A stretch of 64,000 bases of DNA. Source: Dryocola sp031988645 (GTDB taxonomy: Bacteria > Pseudomonadota > Gammaproteobacteria > Enterobacterales > Enterobacteriaceae). Made by a program: the position numbers and the translations under genes. This document shows, piece by piece, positions 1 through 8,954 of this stretch. The stretch covers positions 3,100,001-3,164,000 of the forward strand of contig NZ_CP150452.1 in assembly GCF_051307045.1 (NCBI RefSeq), given 5' to 3'. The first letter of the stretch is position 1, and each line of letters starts with the position of its first letter. Below the pieces are notes generated by a model that worked only from the letters and a program-made list of their open reading frames with translations, searched no databases and had not been told where the DNA came from.

Positions 1-445
1 CGCAGGCGCGTCCGTTTTCGCCCTTTCCAACCGCGGCGCAAGCAGCGCCATGGCAAAATATCTTTCCGATAAAGAAAACGCCGCCGACGATGTGGCGGGC
101 AGCCGGGTAAAAAACAAAGATCACTATCTGCAGCAGGTGCTGTTTGACCTGGTGCAGACCGACACCATCAAAAACAGCCTGACGCTGGGTTCGCACATCC
201 TCAAACAAATTAAACCGGTGCACCGGCTGCACAGCCGCAACACCGAGCAGGCCGCCTTCGTGGTGCTAAAATCCCCTTCTATTCCTTCGGTGCTGGTGGA
301 AACGTCGTTTATCACCAACCCCGGCGAGGAAAAACTGCTCGGCACCGCGGCTTTCCGCCAGAAGATTGCCAGCGCGATAGCCGACGGGATCGTCAGCTAT
401 TTCAACTGGTTCGATAACCACAAAGCACACGGTAAGAAACGTTAA
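1..445 (+). CDS. amiA: N-acetylmuramoyl-L-alanine amidase AmiA, 3' end only
   Basis: This is the C-terminal part of a zinc-dependent amidase (Amidase_3 family) that cuts the amide bond between N-acetylmuramic acid and the stem peptide, in the periplasm, during daughter-cell separation. The reading frame is open from base 2, so the gene starts upstream of the window. The visible residues include the family stretch SVFALSNRGASS and the late motif SVLVETSFITNP, whose glutamate is the catalytic glutamate in this family. AmiB or AmiC are less likely because hemF follows directly, as it does amiA in E. coli. The stop codon is 4 bases before the hemF start, so the two genes probably share a transcript. 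Confidence 0.93.
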   Translation, partial: AGASVFALSNRGASSAMAKYLSDKENAADDVAGSRVKNKDHYLQQVLFDLVQTDTIKNSLTLGSHILKQIKPVHRLHSRNTEQAAFVVLKSPSIPSVLVETSFITNPGEEKLLGTAAFRQKIASAIADGIVSYFNWFDNHKAHGKKR

Positions 446-449
446 TCCT

Positions 450-1355
450 ATGAGCACACCTGATATTCACGCCGTCAAACGCTACCTGCTGCAGCTGCAG
501 GACGCTATTTGCCGCCAGCTTGCCGCCGTCGACGGCGCTGGCTTTGCGGAAGACAGCTGGCAAAGAGAAGGCGGCGGCGGCGGGCGCAGCCGCGTGCTGC
601 GGGGCGGCGCGGTGTTTGAGCAGGCGGGCGTTAACTTTTCACACGTGCACGGCGACGCGATGCCCGCCTCGGCGACCGCGCACCGCCCGGAGCTTGCCGG
701 GCGCAGCTTCGAAGCCATGGGCGTTTCGCTGGTGGTTCATCCGCTCAATCCTTATGTTCCCACCAGCCACGCCAACGTGCGCTTTTTCATTGCTGAAAAG
801 GCGGGCTGCGACCCGGTTTGGTGGTTCGGCGGCGGCTTTGACCTGACGCCGTTCTACGGGTTTGAAGAGGACGCCGTTCACTGGCACAAAACGGCCCGCG
901 ATCTGTGCCAGCCGTTCGGCGAAGAGGTCTTCCCGCGCTATAAAAAATGGTGCGACGACTATTTCTTTATCAAACACCGCAACGAGCAGCGCGGCATTGG
1001 CGGGCTGTTCTTTGACGATTTGAACACGCCGGACTTCAGCCGCTGCTTTGATTTCATGCAGGCCGTCGGCAACGGCTATCTGGACGCGTATCTGCCCATT
1101 GTGGAACGCCGCAAAGATATTGCCTGGGGCGAGCGCGAGCGCGACTTCCAGCTTTACCGCCGCGGGCGCTACGTGGAGTTTAACCTGGTGTGGGATCGCG
1201 GAACGCTGTTTGGCTTGCAGACCGGCGGGCGCACGGAGTCGATATTGATGTCGATGCCGCCGCTGGTGCGCTGGGAATATAACTACCAGCCGGAAGAAGG
1301 CAGCCCGGAGGCTGCCTTGTATCGTGAGTTCTTACCGGTTCGGGACTGGATTTAG
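450..1355 (+). CDS. hemF: Oxygen-dependent coproporphyrinogen III oxidase HemF
   Basis: HemF converts coproporphyrinogen III to protoporphyrinogen IX by oxidative decarboxylation, the aerobic route in haem synthesis, in the cytoplasm. The protein is 301 residues, against 299 in E. coli, and is complete. It carries the family blocks HGDAMPASAT, NPYVPTSHANVRFF, WWFGGGFDLTPFYGF and the late YVEFNLVWDRGT. It starts at ATG 450, four bases after the amiA stop, an arrangement conserved in enterobacteria. Its 3' end converges on maeB. The many GGCC and GGC-rich stretches in this gene show no frame break. Confidence 0.97.
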   Translation: MSTPDIHAVKRYLLQLQDAICRQLAAVDGAGFAEDSWQREGGGGGRSRVLRGGAVFEQAGVNFSHVHGDAMPASATAHRPELAGRSFEAMGVSLVVHPLNPYVPTSHANVRFFIAEKAGCDPVWWFGGGFDLTPFYGFEEDAVHWHKTARDLCQPFGEEVFPRYKKWCDDYFFIKHRNEQRGIGGLFFDDLNTPDFSRCFDFMQAVGNGYLDAYLPIVERRKDIAWGERERDFQLYRRGRYVEFNLVWDRGTLFGLQTGGRTESILMSMPPLVRWEYNYQPEEGSPEAALYREFLPVRDWI

Positions 1356-1360
1356 TTTTT

Positions 1361-1383
1361 CCCCTTTCCTGCCGGGAAAGGGG
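1361..1383. other. Hairpin between convergent hemF and maeB
   Basis: A perfect 9-bp stem (CCCCTTTCC with GGAAAGGGG) with a 5-base loop lies between the two stop codons. Ts precede it on the + strand and there is no T run after it on either strand, so it is not a standard intrinsic terminator. It could still protect transcript ends or assist termination of both converging genes. Confidence 0.5.
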
Positions 1384-1389
1384 AGATCA

Positions 1390-3669
1390 TCACAGCGGAG
1401 TGGTCTGCGCTTCCACCACCGCCAGCGCCACCATGTTGACGATACGGCGAACGGAAGCAATCGGCGTCAGCACGTGCACAGGCTTCGCAACGCCCATCAG
1501 CACCGGCCCAACGGTGACCCCTTCCGAACTGGAAACGCGCAGCAGGTTATAGCTGATGCGCGCGGCTTCCACGTTTGGCATGATCAGGATATTGGCAGAA
1601 CCTTTCAGCGGGCTGTCCGGCATGCGGTCGCTGCGGATGCTTTCCACCAGCGCGGCGTCGCCGTGCATTTCCCCGTCGATTTCAAGCTCGGGCGCGCGCT
1701 GGCGAACCATCTCAAGCGTAGCGCGCATTTTGCAGGCGGCCTTCGAGTTGGAGGAGCCGTAGTTTGAGTGCGACAGCAACGCCACCTTCGGCTCAATACC
1801 AAAGCGACGCACCGTTTCCGCAGCCAGCAGGGTGATTTCCGTCAGCTCTTCCGGGGTTGGATCGTCATTGACGTAGGTATCGGCGATAAAGGTGTTGCCG
1901 CTAGGCAGCAAAAGCGCGTTCATCGCCCCGGCGGCCTTCACCCCTTCGCGATAGCCAAACAGCTTTTCCACCACCTCGAAGTGCTCATGGTATTCACCGA
2001 TGGTGCCGCAGATCATCGCATCCGCTTCGCCGCGATGCACCATAATCGCGCCGATAACGGTGGTGTTGCTGATCACCGCACGCTGCGCCTGCTCCTGGGT
2101 AATGCCGCGGCGCTTCATGATGTTGTAGTACTCGTTCCAGTACTCTTTGAAGCGCGGATCCGACTCGTTGTTGACGATGTCGAAATCTTTGCCGGCGCGC
2201 ATTTGCAGACCGAGCTTCTTCAGGCGCATTTCGATAACGGATGGGCGGCCAATCAGAATAGGTTTCGCCAGCCCCAGCGTGATGAGCTCCTGGGTGGCAT
2301 GCAGCACGCGAGCTTCCTCGCCTTCCGCCAGCACCACGCGTTTTGGCTCTTTGCGCGCCTGGGAGAAGATAGGCTTCATAAACAGGTTGGTTTTATAGAC
2401 AAACTCGGTGAGCTTCTCTTTATAGGCTTCGAAATCCGCAATAGGACGGGTCGCCACGCCGGTCTCCATCGCCGCCTTCGCGACCGCCGGCGCAATCTGC
2501 ACGATCAAACGCGGGTCGAAGGGTTTTGGGATCAGGTATTCAGGACCAAAAGAGAGCTCCTCTTCGCCATAGGCGGAGGCCACCACGTCGCTTTGCTCGG
2601 CATGGGCCAGCTCGGCGATGGCGTGAACCGCCGCCAGCTTCATCTCTTCGTTGATTGCCGTGGCGCCCACGTCCAGCGCGCCGCGGAAGATGAACGGGAA
2701 GCACAGGACGTTATTAACCTGGTTTGGGAAGTCAGAACGGCCGGTGCAGATAATCGCATCCGGGCGCACCTCTTTTGCCAGCGGCGGCAGGATTTCCGGC
2801 TCCGGGTTAGCCAGCGCCATAATCAGCGGCGCGCGCGCCATCTTCCTGACCATTTCCGGGGTCAGAACTTTCGGGCCGGAACAGCCAAGGAAAATGTCCG
2901 CGCCCTCAATAACGTCGTCCAGGGTGCGCTTGCCGTTATCGTCCACCGCATAGGCGGCTTTGGTTTCCGCCATGTTTTCTTCGCGGCCTTTATAGATAAC
3001 GCCTTTGGAATCGCAAACCACGATATTGTGTTTTTGCATGCCCAGCGCCACCAGCAGGTTCATACAGGCAATGCTGGCGGCACCCGCGCCGGAGACCACC
3101 AGACGGATATCGGAGATGTTTTTCTCAACCACGCGCAGGCCGTTTAATACCGCAGCGGTGCAAATAATGGCGGTGCCGTGCTGATCATCGTGGAACACCG
3201 GAATATTCATGCGCTCGCGCAGCGTTTTTTCAATATAGAAGCACTCCGGCGCTTTAATATCTTCCAGGTTGATGCCGCCAAAAGTGGGTTCGAGGGCGGC
3301 AATCACGTTAATCAGCTTGTCCGGATCCTGCTCGTCGATTTCGATATCGAACACGTCAATGCCGGCGAATTTCTTGAACAGAACGCCCTTGCCTTCCATT
3401 ACCGGCTTGCCGGCCAGCGCGCCGATATTGCCAAGCCCCAGCACCGCCGTGCCGTTGGAAATCACGCCGACCAGGTTGCCGCGCGCGGTGTACTTATAGG
3501 CCGCCAGCGGATCTTTTTCGATTTCAAGACAAGGCGCCGCAACGCCTGGCGAATAGGCCAGCGCCAAATCACGCTGGGTGGCCAGCGGTTTGGTTGGTGA
3601 AACCTGAATTTTTCCGGGAATAGGGAATTCGTGAAAATCGAGGGCACTTTGCTTTAGCTGTTCATCCAT
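1390..3669 (-). CDS. maeB: NADP-dependent malic enzyme MaeB (with phosphotransacetylase-like domain)
   Basis: MaeB oxidatively decarboxylates malate to pyruvate, making NADPH. The protein is 759 residues, the same as E. coli MaeB. Residues from about 15 to 420 form the malic enzyme part, with LALAYSPGVAAPC near the start, the catalytic region FHDDQHGTA and the nucleotide-binding VVSGAGAASIA. The C-terminal part from about 430 onward is a phosphotransacetylase-like domain (VVLAEGEEARV, later SNYGSSNSKAA), which in this family serves acetyl-CoA regulation rather than catalysis. The start follows the ribosome site AAAGGAACG. The gene is divergent from talA and converges on hemF. Confidence 0.97.
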   Translation of the reverse strand: MDEQLKQSALDFHEFPIPGKIQVSPTKPLATQRDLALAYSPGVAAPCLEIEKDPLAAYKYTARGNLVGVISNGTAVLGLGNIGALAGKPVMEGKGVLFKKFAGIDVFDIEIDEQDPDKLINVIAALEPTFGGINLEDIKAPECFYIEKTLRERMNIPVFHDDQHGTAIICTAAVLNGLRVVEKNISDIRLVVSGAGAASIACMNLLVALGMQKHNIVVCDSKGVIYKGREENMAETKAAYAVDDNGKRTLDDVIEGADIFLGCSGPKVLTPEMVRKMARAPLIMALANPEPEILPPLAKEVRPDAIICTGRSDFPNQVNNVLCFPFIFRGALDVGATAINEEMKLAAVHAIAELAHAEQSDVVASAYGEEELSFGPEYLIPKPFDPRLIVQIAPAVAKAAMETGVATRPIADFEAYKEKLTEFVYKTNLFMKPIFSQARKEPKRVVLAEGEEARVLHATQELITLGLAKPILIGRPSVIEMRLKKLGLQMRAGKDFDIVNNESDPRFKEYWNEYYNIMKRRGITQEQAQRAVISNTTVIGAIMVHRGEADAMICGTIGEYHEHFEVVEKLFGYREGVKAAGAMNALLLPSGNTFIADTYVNDDPTPEELTEITLLAAETVRRFGIEPKVALLSHSNYGSSNSKAACKMRATLEMVRQRAPELEIDGEMHGDAALVESIRSDRMPDSPLKGSANILIMPNVEAARISYNLLRVSSSEGVTVGPVLMGVAKPVHVLTPIASVRRIVNMVALAVVEAQTTPL

Positions 3670-3819
3670 TTCTTCGTTCCTTTCTTGCTCATTTCAATAG
3701 GTCGCTAAGGTTACGTAGTATCACGCCTGCGGGCTTCGTAAACTTTGAACATGACCATACTATCAACATCCGGCGGCAATTTTGTTAGGGAATTATAGTG
3801 GCTATGTTACACGTCATTA

Positions 3820-3848
3820 ACAGCAAGCCCCGGGCCGTCTGCTATGCT
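3820..3848 (+). promoter_or_regulatory. Probable promoter of talA-tktB (extended -10, sigma-S-like)
   Basis: The extended -10 element TGCTATGCT ends at 3848, about 80 bases before the talA start, with no good -35 hexamer at the right spacing. A C before the -10 and a weak -35 are features of sigma-S promoters, and talA-tktB is known to be stationary-phase induced in E. coli. The assignment is inferred from pattern only. Confidence 0.4.
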
Positions 3849-3929
3849 TTTTAGTTATACATTTGATGGACTTTCCTCGTGAGTGACATGGAACACTCCA
3901 TAAAGACATTGTATTTCAAGGAGATATAT

Positions 3930-4880
3930 ATGAACCAGCTCGACGGCATTAAACAATTCACCACCGTAGTGGCCGATAGCGGAGACATCGAATCAATCCG
4001 CCACTACCAGCCTATGGACGCCACCACCAACCCGTCACTGTTGCTGAAAGCCGCAGGATTAGAACATTATCAGTCGCTTATAGAAGATGCTCTCGCCTAC
4101 GGCAAAAAGCGCGGCGGCACCCAGGAAGCGCAGGTCGCCGAGGCCTGCGATAAGCTGGCGGTGAATTTTGGTGCAGAAATTCTGAAAAGCATTCCCGGCC
4201 GCGTCTCGACGGAAGTGGACGCCCGCCTCTCCTTTGATAAAGAAAAAAGCATTGAGAAAGCGCGCCGTCTGGTTGAGCTCTATGCCGAACAGGGCATTGA
4301 TAAATCGCGCATTCTGATCAAGCTTGCCTCCACCTGGGAGGGCATTCGCGCCGCAGAAGAGCTGCAAAATGAAGGCATCGACTGCAACCTGACGCTGCTG
4401 TTCTCCTTCGCCCAGGCCCGCGCCTGCGCCGAAGCGGGCGTCTTCCTTATTTCACCTTTCGTGGGCCGTATTTACGACTGGTATCAGGCCCGCAAGCCGA
4501 TGGACCCGTACGTGGTTGAAGAGGATCCCGGCGTTAAATCCGTTCGCAATATCTACGACTACTTCAAGCAGCACAACTACAGCACCGTGGTGATGGGGGC
4601 GAGCTTCCGCCGTACCGAGCAGATCCTGGCGCTCGCCGGCTGCGACCGTTTGACCATTGCGCCGAATCTCCTGCAGGAGCTGCAGGAAAGCGAAGAGCCG
4701 GTCATTCGTAAACTGGTGCCGAACTCGCAGGGCTTCCGTCGCCCTGAGCCGCTGAGCGAAGCGGAATTCCGCTGGGAACATAATCAGGACGCGATGGCCG
4801 TCGACAAGCTGGCCGAAGGTATCCGCCAGTTCGCCGTCGACCAGCGCAAACTGGAAGATTTACTCGCCGCCAAACTTTAA
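3930..4880 (+). CDS. talA: Transaldolase A
   Basis: TalA moves a dihydroxyacetone unit between sugar phosphates in the non-oxidative pentose phosphate pathway. The protein is 316 residues, as in E. coli TalA. The start at ATG 3930 was chosen over an in-frame ATG at 3879 because it has a strong ribosome site (AAGGAGATATA) and gives the family N-terminus MNQLDGIKQF. The Schiff-base lysine is Lys131 in ILIKLASTWEG, and DATTNPSLL near residue 30 is the phosphate-binding start of the barrel. tktB follows 19 bases later, and the two work together in the pathway, so they form an operon. Confidence 0.97.
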   Translation: MNQLDGIKQFTTVVADSGDIESIRHYQPMDATTNPSLLLKAAGLEHYQSLIEDALAYGKKRGGTQEAQVAEACDKLAVNFGAEILKSIPGRVSTEVDARLSFDKEKSIEKARRLVELYAEQGIDKSRILIKLASTWEGIRAAEELQNEGIDCNLTLLFSFAQARACAEAGVFLISPFVGRIYDWYQARKPMDPYVVEEDPGVKSVRNIYDYFKQHNYSTVVMGASFRRTEQILALAGCDRLTIAPNLLQELQESEEPVIRKLVPNSQGFRRPEPLSEAEFRWEHNQDAMAVDKLAEGIRQFAVDQRKLEDLLAAKL

Positions 4881-4899
4881 CAACACATGGGAGTGAAAC

Positions 4900-6903
4900 A
4901 TGTCATCTCGTAAAGAGCTTGCCAACGCCATTCGTGCCCTGAGCATGGACGCGGTACAAAAAGCAAATTCGGGCCACCCTGGCGCGCCAATGGGCATGGC
5001 GGATATCGCTGAGGTGTTATGGAACGACTTTCTCAAGCACAACCCCAGCAACCCGACCTGGGCCGACCGTGACCGCTTTATTCTGTCTAACGGACACGCG
5101 TCGATGCTGCTTTATAGCCTGTTGCACCTGAGCGGCTATGACCTGCCGATGGAAGAGCTGAAAAACTTCCGTCAGCTTCACTCCAAAACGCCAGGCCACC
5201 CGGAAAAGGGCTACACGCCGGGCGTGGAAACCACCACCGGGCCGCTTGGCCAGGGCTTAGCTAACGCGGTGGGCCTGGCGATTGCCGAACGCACGCTGGG
5301 CGCGCAGTTCAACCGTCCTGACCACGACATCGTCGACCACTTCACCTACGTCTTTATGGGCGACGGCTGTCTGATGGAGGGCATTTCCCACGAGGTTTGC
5401 TCGCTGGCGGGCACCCTGGGGCTGGGCAAGCTCATCGGTTTTTACGATCACAACGGCATTTCCATTGACGGCGAAACCGAAGGCTGGTTTACCGATGACA
5501 CCGCAAAACGCTTTGAAGCCTACCACTGGCACGTGGTGCATGAGATAGACGGCCACGACCCGGAAGCGGTAAAAAAAGCGATTCTCGAAGCGCAAAGCGT
5601 GAAGGATAAGCCTTCGCTGATTATCTGCCGCACGGTTATCGGCTTCGGCTCGCCAAACAAAGCGGGCAAAGAAGAAGCCCACGGCGCGGCGCTTGGCGAA
5701 GAAGAAGTGGCGCTGGCGCGTAAAAAGCTCGGCTGGAATTATCCGGCCTTCGAGATTCCAAAAGAGATTTATCGCGACTGGGACGCTAAAGAAGAAGGCG
5801 AGAAGGCCGAGGCCGCCTGGAAGGATAAATTTGCCGCCTACGCAAAAGCGCATCCGGATCTGGCTGCGGAATTCACCCGCCGCATGAACGGCGAAATGCC
5901 GCAAAACTGGCAGGAAACCACGCAGAAACTGATCGAAGATTTGCAGGCCAATCCGGCGAAGATCGCCACGCGTAAGGCTTCGCAAAATACCCTTAACAGC
6001 GTCGGGCCGCTGCTGCCCGAGCTGCTCGGCGGCTCGGCGGATCTTGCGCCAAGCAACCTGACAATCTGGTCCGGCTCTAAATCCATCAAGGAAGATGTCG
6101 CGGGCAACTACATTCACTACGGCGTGCGTGAGTTCGGCATGACGGCAATCGCCAACGGCATCGCGCATCACGGCGGATTCGTGCCTTATACCGCCACCTT
6201 CCTGATGTTCGTGGAGTACGCCCGTAACGCGGCGCGTATGGCGGCGCTGATGAAAGCCCGGCAGATAATGGTCTACACGCACGACTCCATCGGCCTTGGG
6301 GAAGACGGGCCAACGCACCAGGCGGTGGAACAGCTTGCCAGCCTGCGCCTGACGCCAAACTTCAGCACCTGGCGCCCTTGCGATCAGGTAGAAGCCGCGG
6401 TGGCGTGGAAAGCGGCTATCGAGCGTCACCACGGCCCGACGGCGCTTATCCTCTCGCGTCAAAACCTGGCGCAAATGGAGCGTAGCCCGGAGCAGCTAAA
6501 AGCGATAAGCCGCGGCGGCTATATCCTGAAGGACAGCGACGGCACGCCGGATATCATCCTGATCGCCACCGGTTCGGAGATGGAGATTACCGTCCAGGCC
6601 GCGGATAAGCTGACGACCGAGGGCCACAAGGTTCGCGTCGTTTCGCTGCCGTCGACCGACGTGTTTGACAAACAGGACGAAGCGTATCGGGAATCCGTGC
6701 TGCCTTCGGATATCGCCGCGCGCGTGGCGGTGGAAGCGGGTATCGCAGACTACTGGTATAAATACGTCGGGCTCAAAGGCGCCATCGTCGGCATGACCGG
6801 CTACGGCGAGTCGGCTCCGGCCGATAAGCTGTTCCCGTTCTTTGGCTTTACCGTCGAGAACGTGGTGGAAAAAGCGAAGAAGGTGTTGGGTAAAAAAGCC
6901 TGA
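4900..6903 (+). CDS. tktB: Transketolase 2
   Basis: Transketolase transfers two-carbon ketol units using thiamine diphosphate and Mg2+. The protein is 667 residues, the exact E. coli TktB length. The cofactor-binding motif begins at GDGCLMEG and ends at the Asn of FYDHNGIS. Further family blocks are GHASMLLYSLLHLSGYD near the N-terminus, and in the pyrimidine domain GVREFGM and DSIGLGEDGPTHQ. A purine-free ribosome site GGGAGTG precedes the ATG. Its position after talA identifies it as the tktB paralog rather than tktA. Confidence 0.97.
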   Translation: MSSRKELANAIRALSMDAVQKANSGHPGAPMGMADIAEVLWNDFLKHNPSNPTWADRDRFILSNGHASMLLYSLLHLSGYDLPMEELKNFRQLHSKTPGHPEKGYTPGVETTTGPLGQGLANAVGLAIAERTLGAQFNRPDHDIVDHFTYVFMGDGCLMEGISHEVCSLAGTLGLGKLIGFYDHNGISIDGETEGWFTDDTAKRFEAYHWHVVHEIDGHDPEAVKKAILEAQSVKDKPSLIICRTVIGFGSPNKAGKEEAHGAALGEEEVALARKKLGWNYPAFEIPKEIYRDWDAKEEGEKAEAAWKDKFAAYAKAHPDLAAEFTRRMNGEMPQNWQETTQKLIEDLQANPAKIATRKASQNTLNSVGPLLPELLGGSADLAPSNLTIWSGSKSIKEDVAGNYIHYGVREFGMTAIANGIAHHGGFVPYTATFLMFVEYARNAARMAALMKARQIMVYTHDSIGLGEDGPTHQAVEQLASLRLTPNFSTWRPCDQVEAAVAWKAAIERHHGPTALILSRQNLAQMERSPEQLKAISRGGYILKDSDGTPDIILIATGSEMEITVQAADKLTTEGHKVRVVSLPSTDVFDKQDEAYRESVLPSDIAARVAVEAGIADYWYKYVGLKGAIVGMTGYGESAPADKLFPFFGFTVENVVEKAKKVLGKKA

Positions 6904-6910
6904 CCGTAGC

Positions 6911-6946
6911 GGCGGACGGCGCCTGCGCCTGTCCGCCCTGCTTTTC
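6911..6946 (+). terminator. Probable terminator of talA-tktB
   Basis: The inverted repeat GGCGGAC ... GTCCGCC starts 8 bases after the tktB stop and is followed by CTGCTTTTC, a short interrupted T run. ypfG converges from the other side. Confidence 0.6.
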
Positions 6947-6996
6947 ACTATTTTTGCAGCTCGGGTAAGCGCAGCGCTGCCCGACATTTCAAAAAG

Positions 6997-8040
6997 CTAC
7001 CTGGTGACCCACAAAGTAGGCCATGCCTCGCTGCCGTGCCAGCCGTCGCAGGAGGGCTCTTCGGCATAGCGCACCAGGCGAAAGCGTTGCCCGTCGAAAC
7101 GCCAGCGGCTCGACACTCCGCAATCCCCCACGCCACGCCCTTTGGCAAGGGTGGTCAACTCTTTATTCGTCTCGTCATAGCCCGCGTTCATCAGCTCTAA
7201 ATCAGTCTCGCCACCGGCCGGTGTAAACGGCAGCTTCAGGCGAATTTGCCGCGAGGCGAAAGGCTTCTGGCGGGAAACAATCCAGGCAAGATCGACGACG
7301 TTGTACGCCCCGGCCTCGCAGCTTATCAGCATCAGGGCCTTATCGTCGCTGAGCGCGAAAATACGCACTTCACGACGCATCGGATCCAGCGAGCACTGGC
7401 TGTTGTTCATGCGCCAGCTGCCGTAATCCAGCAAATCGTTAAGTTCATCCTGAGCGAAGGGCGTTGGGGTGGGATTGGTGAGGGTAACTTCTTTAAGCGC
7501 GGGCGCGGGCGGCACGCTAAGCGGCGGATCGTCCCCTTTTTTAATCCACGCGGTTTCGCTGCCCACGCGCTTTTGCTGGCTATCGATAAACAGCAGCGCG
7601 GCTTTCAGCCCGGCAAGGGAGATATTTCCCTGCCCGTTTAACAGCGTAATAGCGTTGGCGTTGCCGATTTTATCCAGCAGGGCGTTAATGGCGCCGGCGT
7701 CGTCGGTCACCAGGTGATGCGGGGTTTCTCGCCACTTTGCTTTATCCAGCGTAAGCGGCTCGCCGTCAACCTGCAGCCGCGGGGCAATGGCCGGCGCCTT
7801 GCTTTCGGCGGTGTCCAGATTGCCCAAATCGATGCGCAGATTGACGTCCGTATGCGCCCCGGCGCTGCGGGTAAGCGTCATCACCAGACCCTGGTGAAGG
7901 CCGGTATTGCGCGCCGAGCAAAAATTCTGGTTGTTACAGGTGACCTGCCAGTCGGCAAAGGATTTTTGTGCGGGTGCAGCGAATGCGGAGCTCGCCAGAA
8001 GCAGGATGAAGAGAAGAAGCGATTTCAGCCGGTAACACAT
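6997..8040 (-). CDS. ypfG: DUF1176 family exported protein YpfG
   Basis: The protein matches E. coli YpfG, a DUF1176 protein of unknown function. With the ATG at 8040 it is 347 residues, the same as the E. coli protein. A longer frame starts at 8124 but would bury the signal peptide. The N-terminus MCYRLKSLLLFILLLASSAFA looks like a cleavable signal peptide ending at AFA, followed by AAPAQKSFADWQVTCNN. Several cysteines in the mature part (CNNQNFCSARN, CSLDPM, SCEAGAY) suggest disulfides in the periplasm. The next gene upstream is nudK on the same strand, about 147 bases away. Confidence 0.9.
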   Translation of the reverse strand: MCYRLKSLLLFILLLASSAFAAPAQKSFADWQVTCNNQNFCSARNTGLHQGLVMTLTRSAGAHTDVNLRIDLGNLDTAESKAPAIAPRLQVDGEPLTLDKAKWRETPHHLVTDDAGAINALLDKIGNANAITLLNGQGNISLAGLKAALLFIDSQQKRVGSETAWIKKGDDPPLSVPPAPALKEVTLTNPTPTPFAQDELNDLLDYGSWRMNNSQCSLDPMRREVRIFALSDDKALMLISCEAGAYNVVDLAWIVSRQKPFASRQIRLKLPFTPAGGETDLELMNAGYDETNKELTTLAKGRGVGDCGVSSRWRFDGQRFRLVRYAEEPSCDGWHGSEAWPTLWVTR

Positions 8041-8187
8041 TAGCAGCACATATCCTGAGAAGACGAAGAGAAAAAAACAGACAAATTTTGGCGATATCTT
8101 CGGCTTCTCAGTGCCCGCGCTCAATCGGATTTATCGGATAGCTTTGTGCAAAAAACTCACCCTGTAACCAACTGAATTATAATAGTT

Positions 8188-8763
8188 TTATTGCATGATT
8201 TTGCGTAACTGCAGCTGCTGTAGCAAAATCACCGTCTTACCGTCACGAATTTCGCCGCTTTTAATCATTTCCAGCGCCTGCGCGAAGGGGATCTCCAGCA
8301 CGTCGATGTCTTCGTCGTCAATGCCGCCGCCGGCAAATTCACGCTGGGCGTCGGTATATTCCGCCATATAAAAATGAATAAGCTCCGTGACGCCGCCCGG
8401 GGACATGTAAAGCTCAAACAGCTTTTCGACCTCACCGACCAGATACCCCGTCTCCTCCATCGCCTCTTTACGCGCGCAGACTTCCGGCTCGTCGGCGTCC
8501 AGCAACCCCGCACAGGCTTCAATCAGCATGCCGTCCGCATTGCCGTTGACCCAGGTCGCCACGCGGAACTGGCGGGTCAGCACGACGGTTTTCTTTTCAC
8601 GGCTGTACAGCAGCATGGTCGCGCCGTTGCCGCGGTCGTAGACTTCGCGCTTATGGCGCACCTTTTCGGCCCCGTTGCGGGACAAATCGTAGGTGATATT
8701 GCGCAGGATGAAGTAGTTATCCGAGAGGATTTTATCTTTGATGACTTCGATTTTGATCGACAT
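8188..8763 (-). CDS. nudK: GDP-mannose pyrophosphatase NudK (Nudix hydrolase)
   Basis: NudK hydrolyses GDP-mannose and related sugar nucleotides. The protein is 191 residues, equal to E. coli NudK. The Nudix box is visible as G-LLDADE followed by ARKEAMEETGY, which supplies the REXXEEXG metal-binding glutamates. The MSPGGVTE segment after it is typical for the ADP-ribose and GDP-mannose branch. In E. coli aegA and narQ follow upstream; here a chemoreceptor gene takes their place. Confidence 0.95.
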   Translation of the reverse strand: MSIKIEVIKDKILSDNYFILRNITYDLSRNGAEKVRHKREVYDRGNGATMLLYSREKKTVVLTRQFRVATWVNGNADGMLIEACAGLLDADEPEVCARKEAMEETGYLVGEVEKLFELYMSPGGVTELIHFYMAEYTDAQREFAGGGIDDEDIDVLEIPFAQALEMIKSGEIRDGKTVILLQQLQLRKIMQ

Positions 8764-8922
8764 GGGGTCTCCGCCGCGTGTTAGAGGAGCCGGTAATCAT
8801 AGGCCGTTGTTTTCGTTTTGTCGCGTCCGGTTTTATCTGCCCGGATTTTCCCTAAGCCTGATTCCCCCGCGCCCTGGCAGGCGGGGGGAAGCAAACGACG
8901 CTGCGCGTTTCATGGCATAGAA

Positions 8923-8944
8923 CCGCAGATTAGGCTATCTGCGG
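8923..8944 (-). terminator. Hairpin downstream of the chemoreceptor gene, possible terminator
   Basis: A perfect 8-bp stem (CCGCAGAT with ATCTGCGG) with a 6-base loop lies 11 bases past the chemoreceptor stop. On the minus strand only TTCT follows, so termination would be weak. A second GC-rich hairpin (CCCCCGC with GCGGGGG) lies at 8864-8887. Confidence 0.5.
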
Positions 8945-8954
8945 ATAGACAGGT

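Noticed and set aside
1324..3600. Long + strand open frames opposite maeB
   Set aside because: They are antisense shadows of a well-conserved 759-residue enzyme and show no family pattern.
3879..3929. Extended N-terminus of TalA from ATG 3879
   Set aside because: The inner ATG 3930 has a strong ribosome site and gives exactly the known 316-residue protein.
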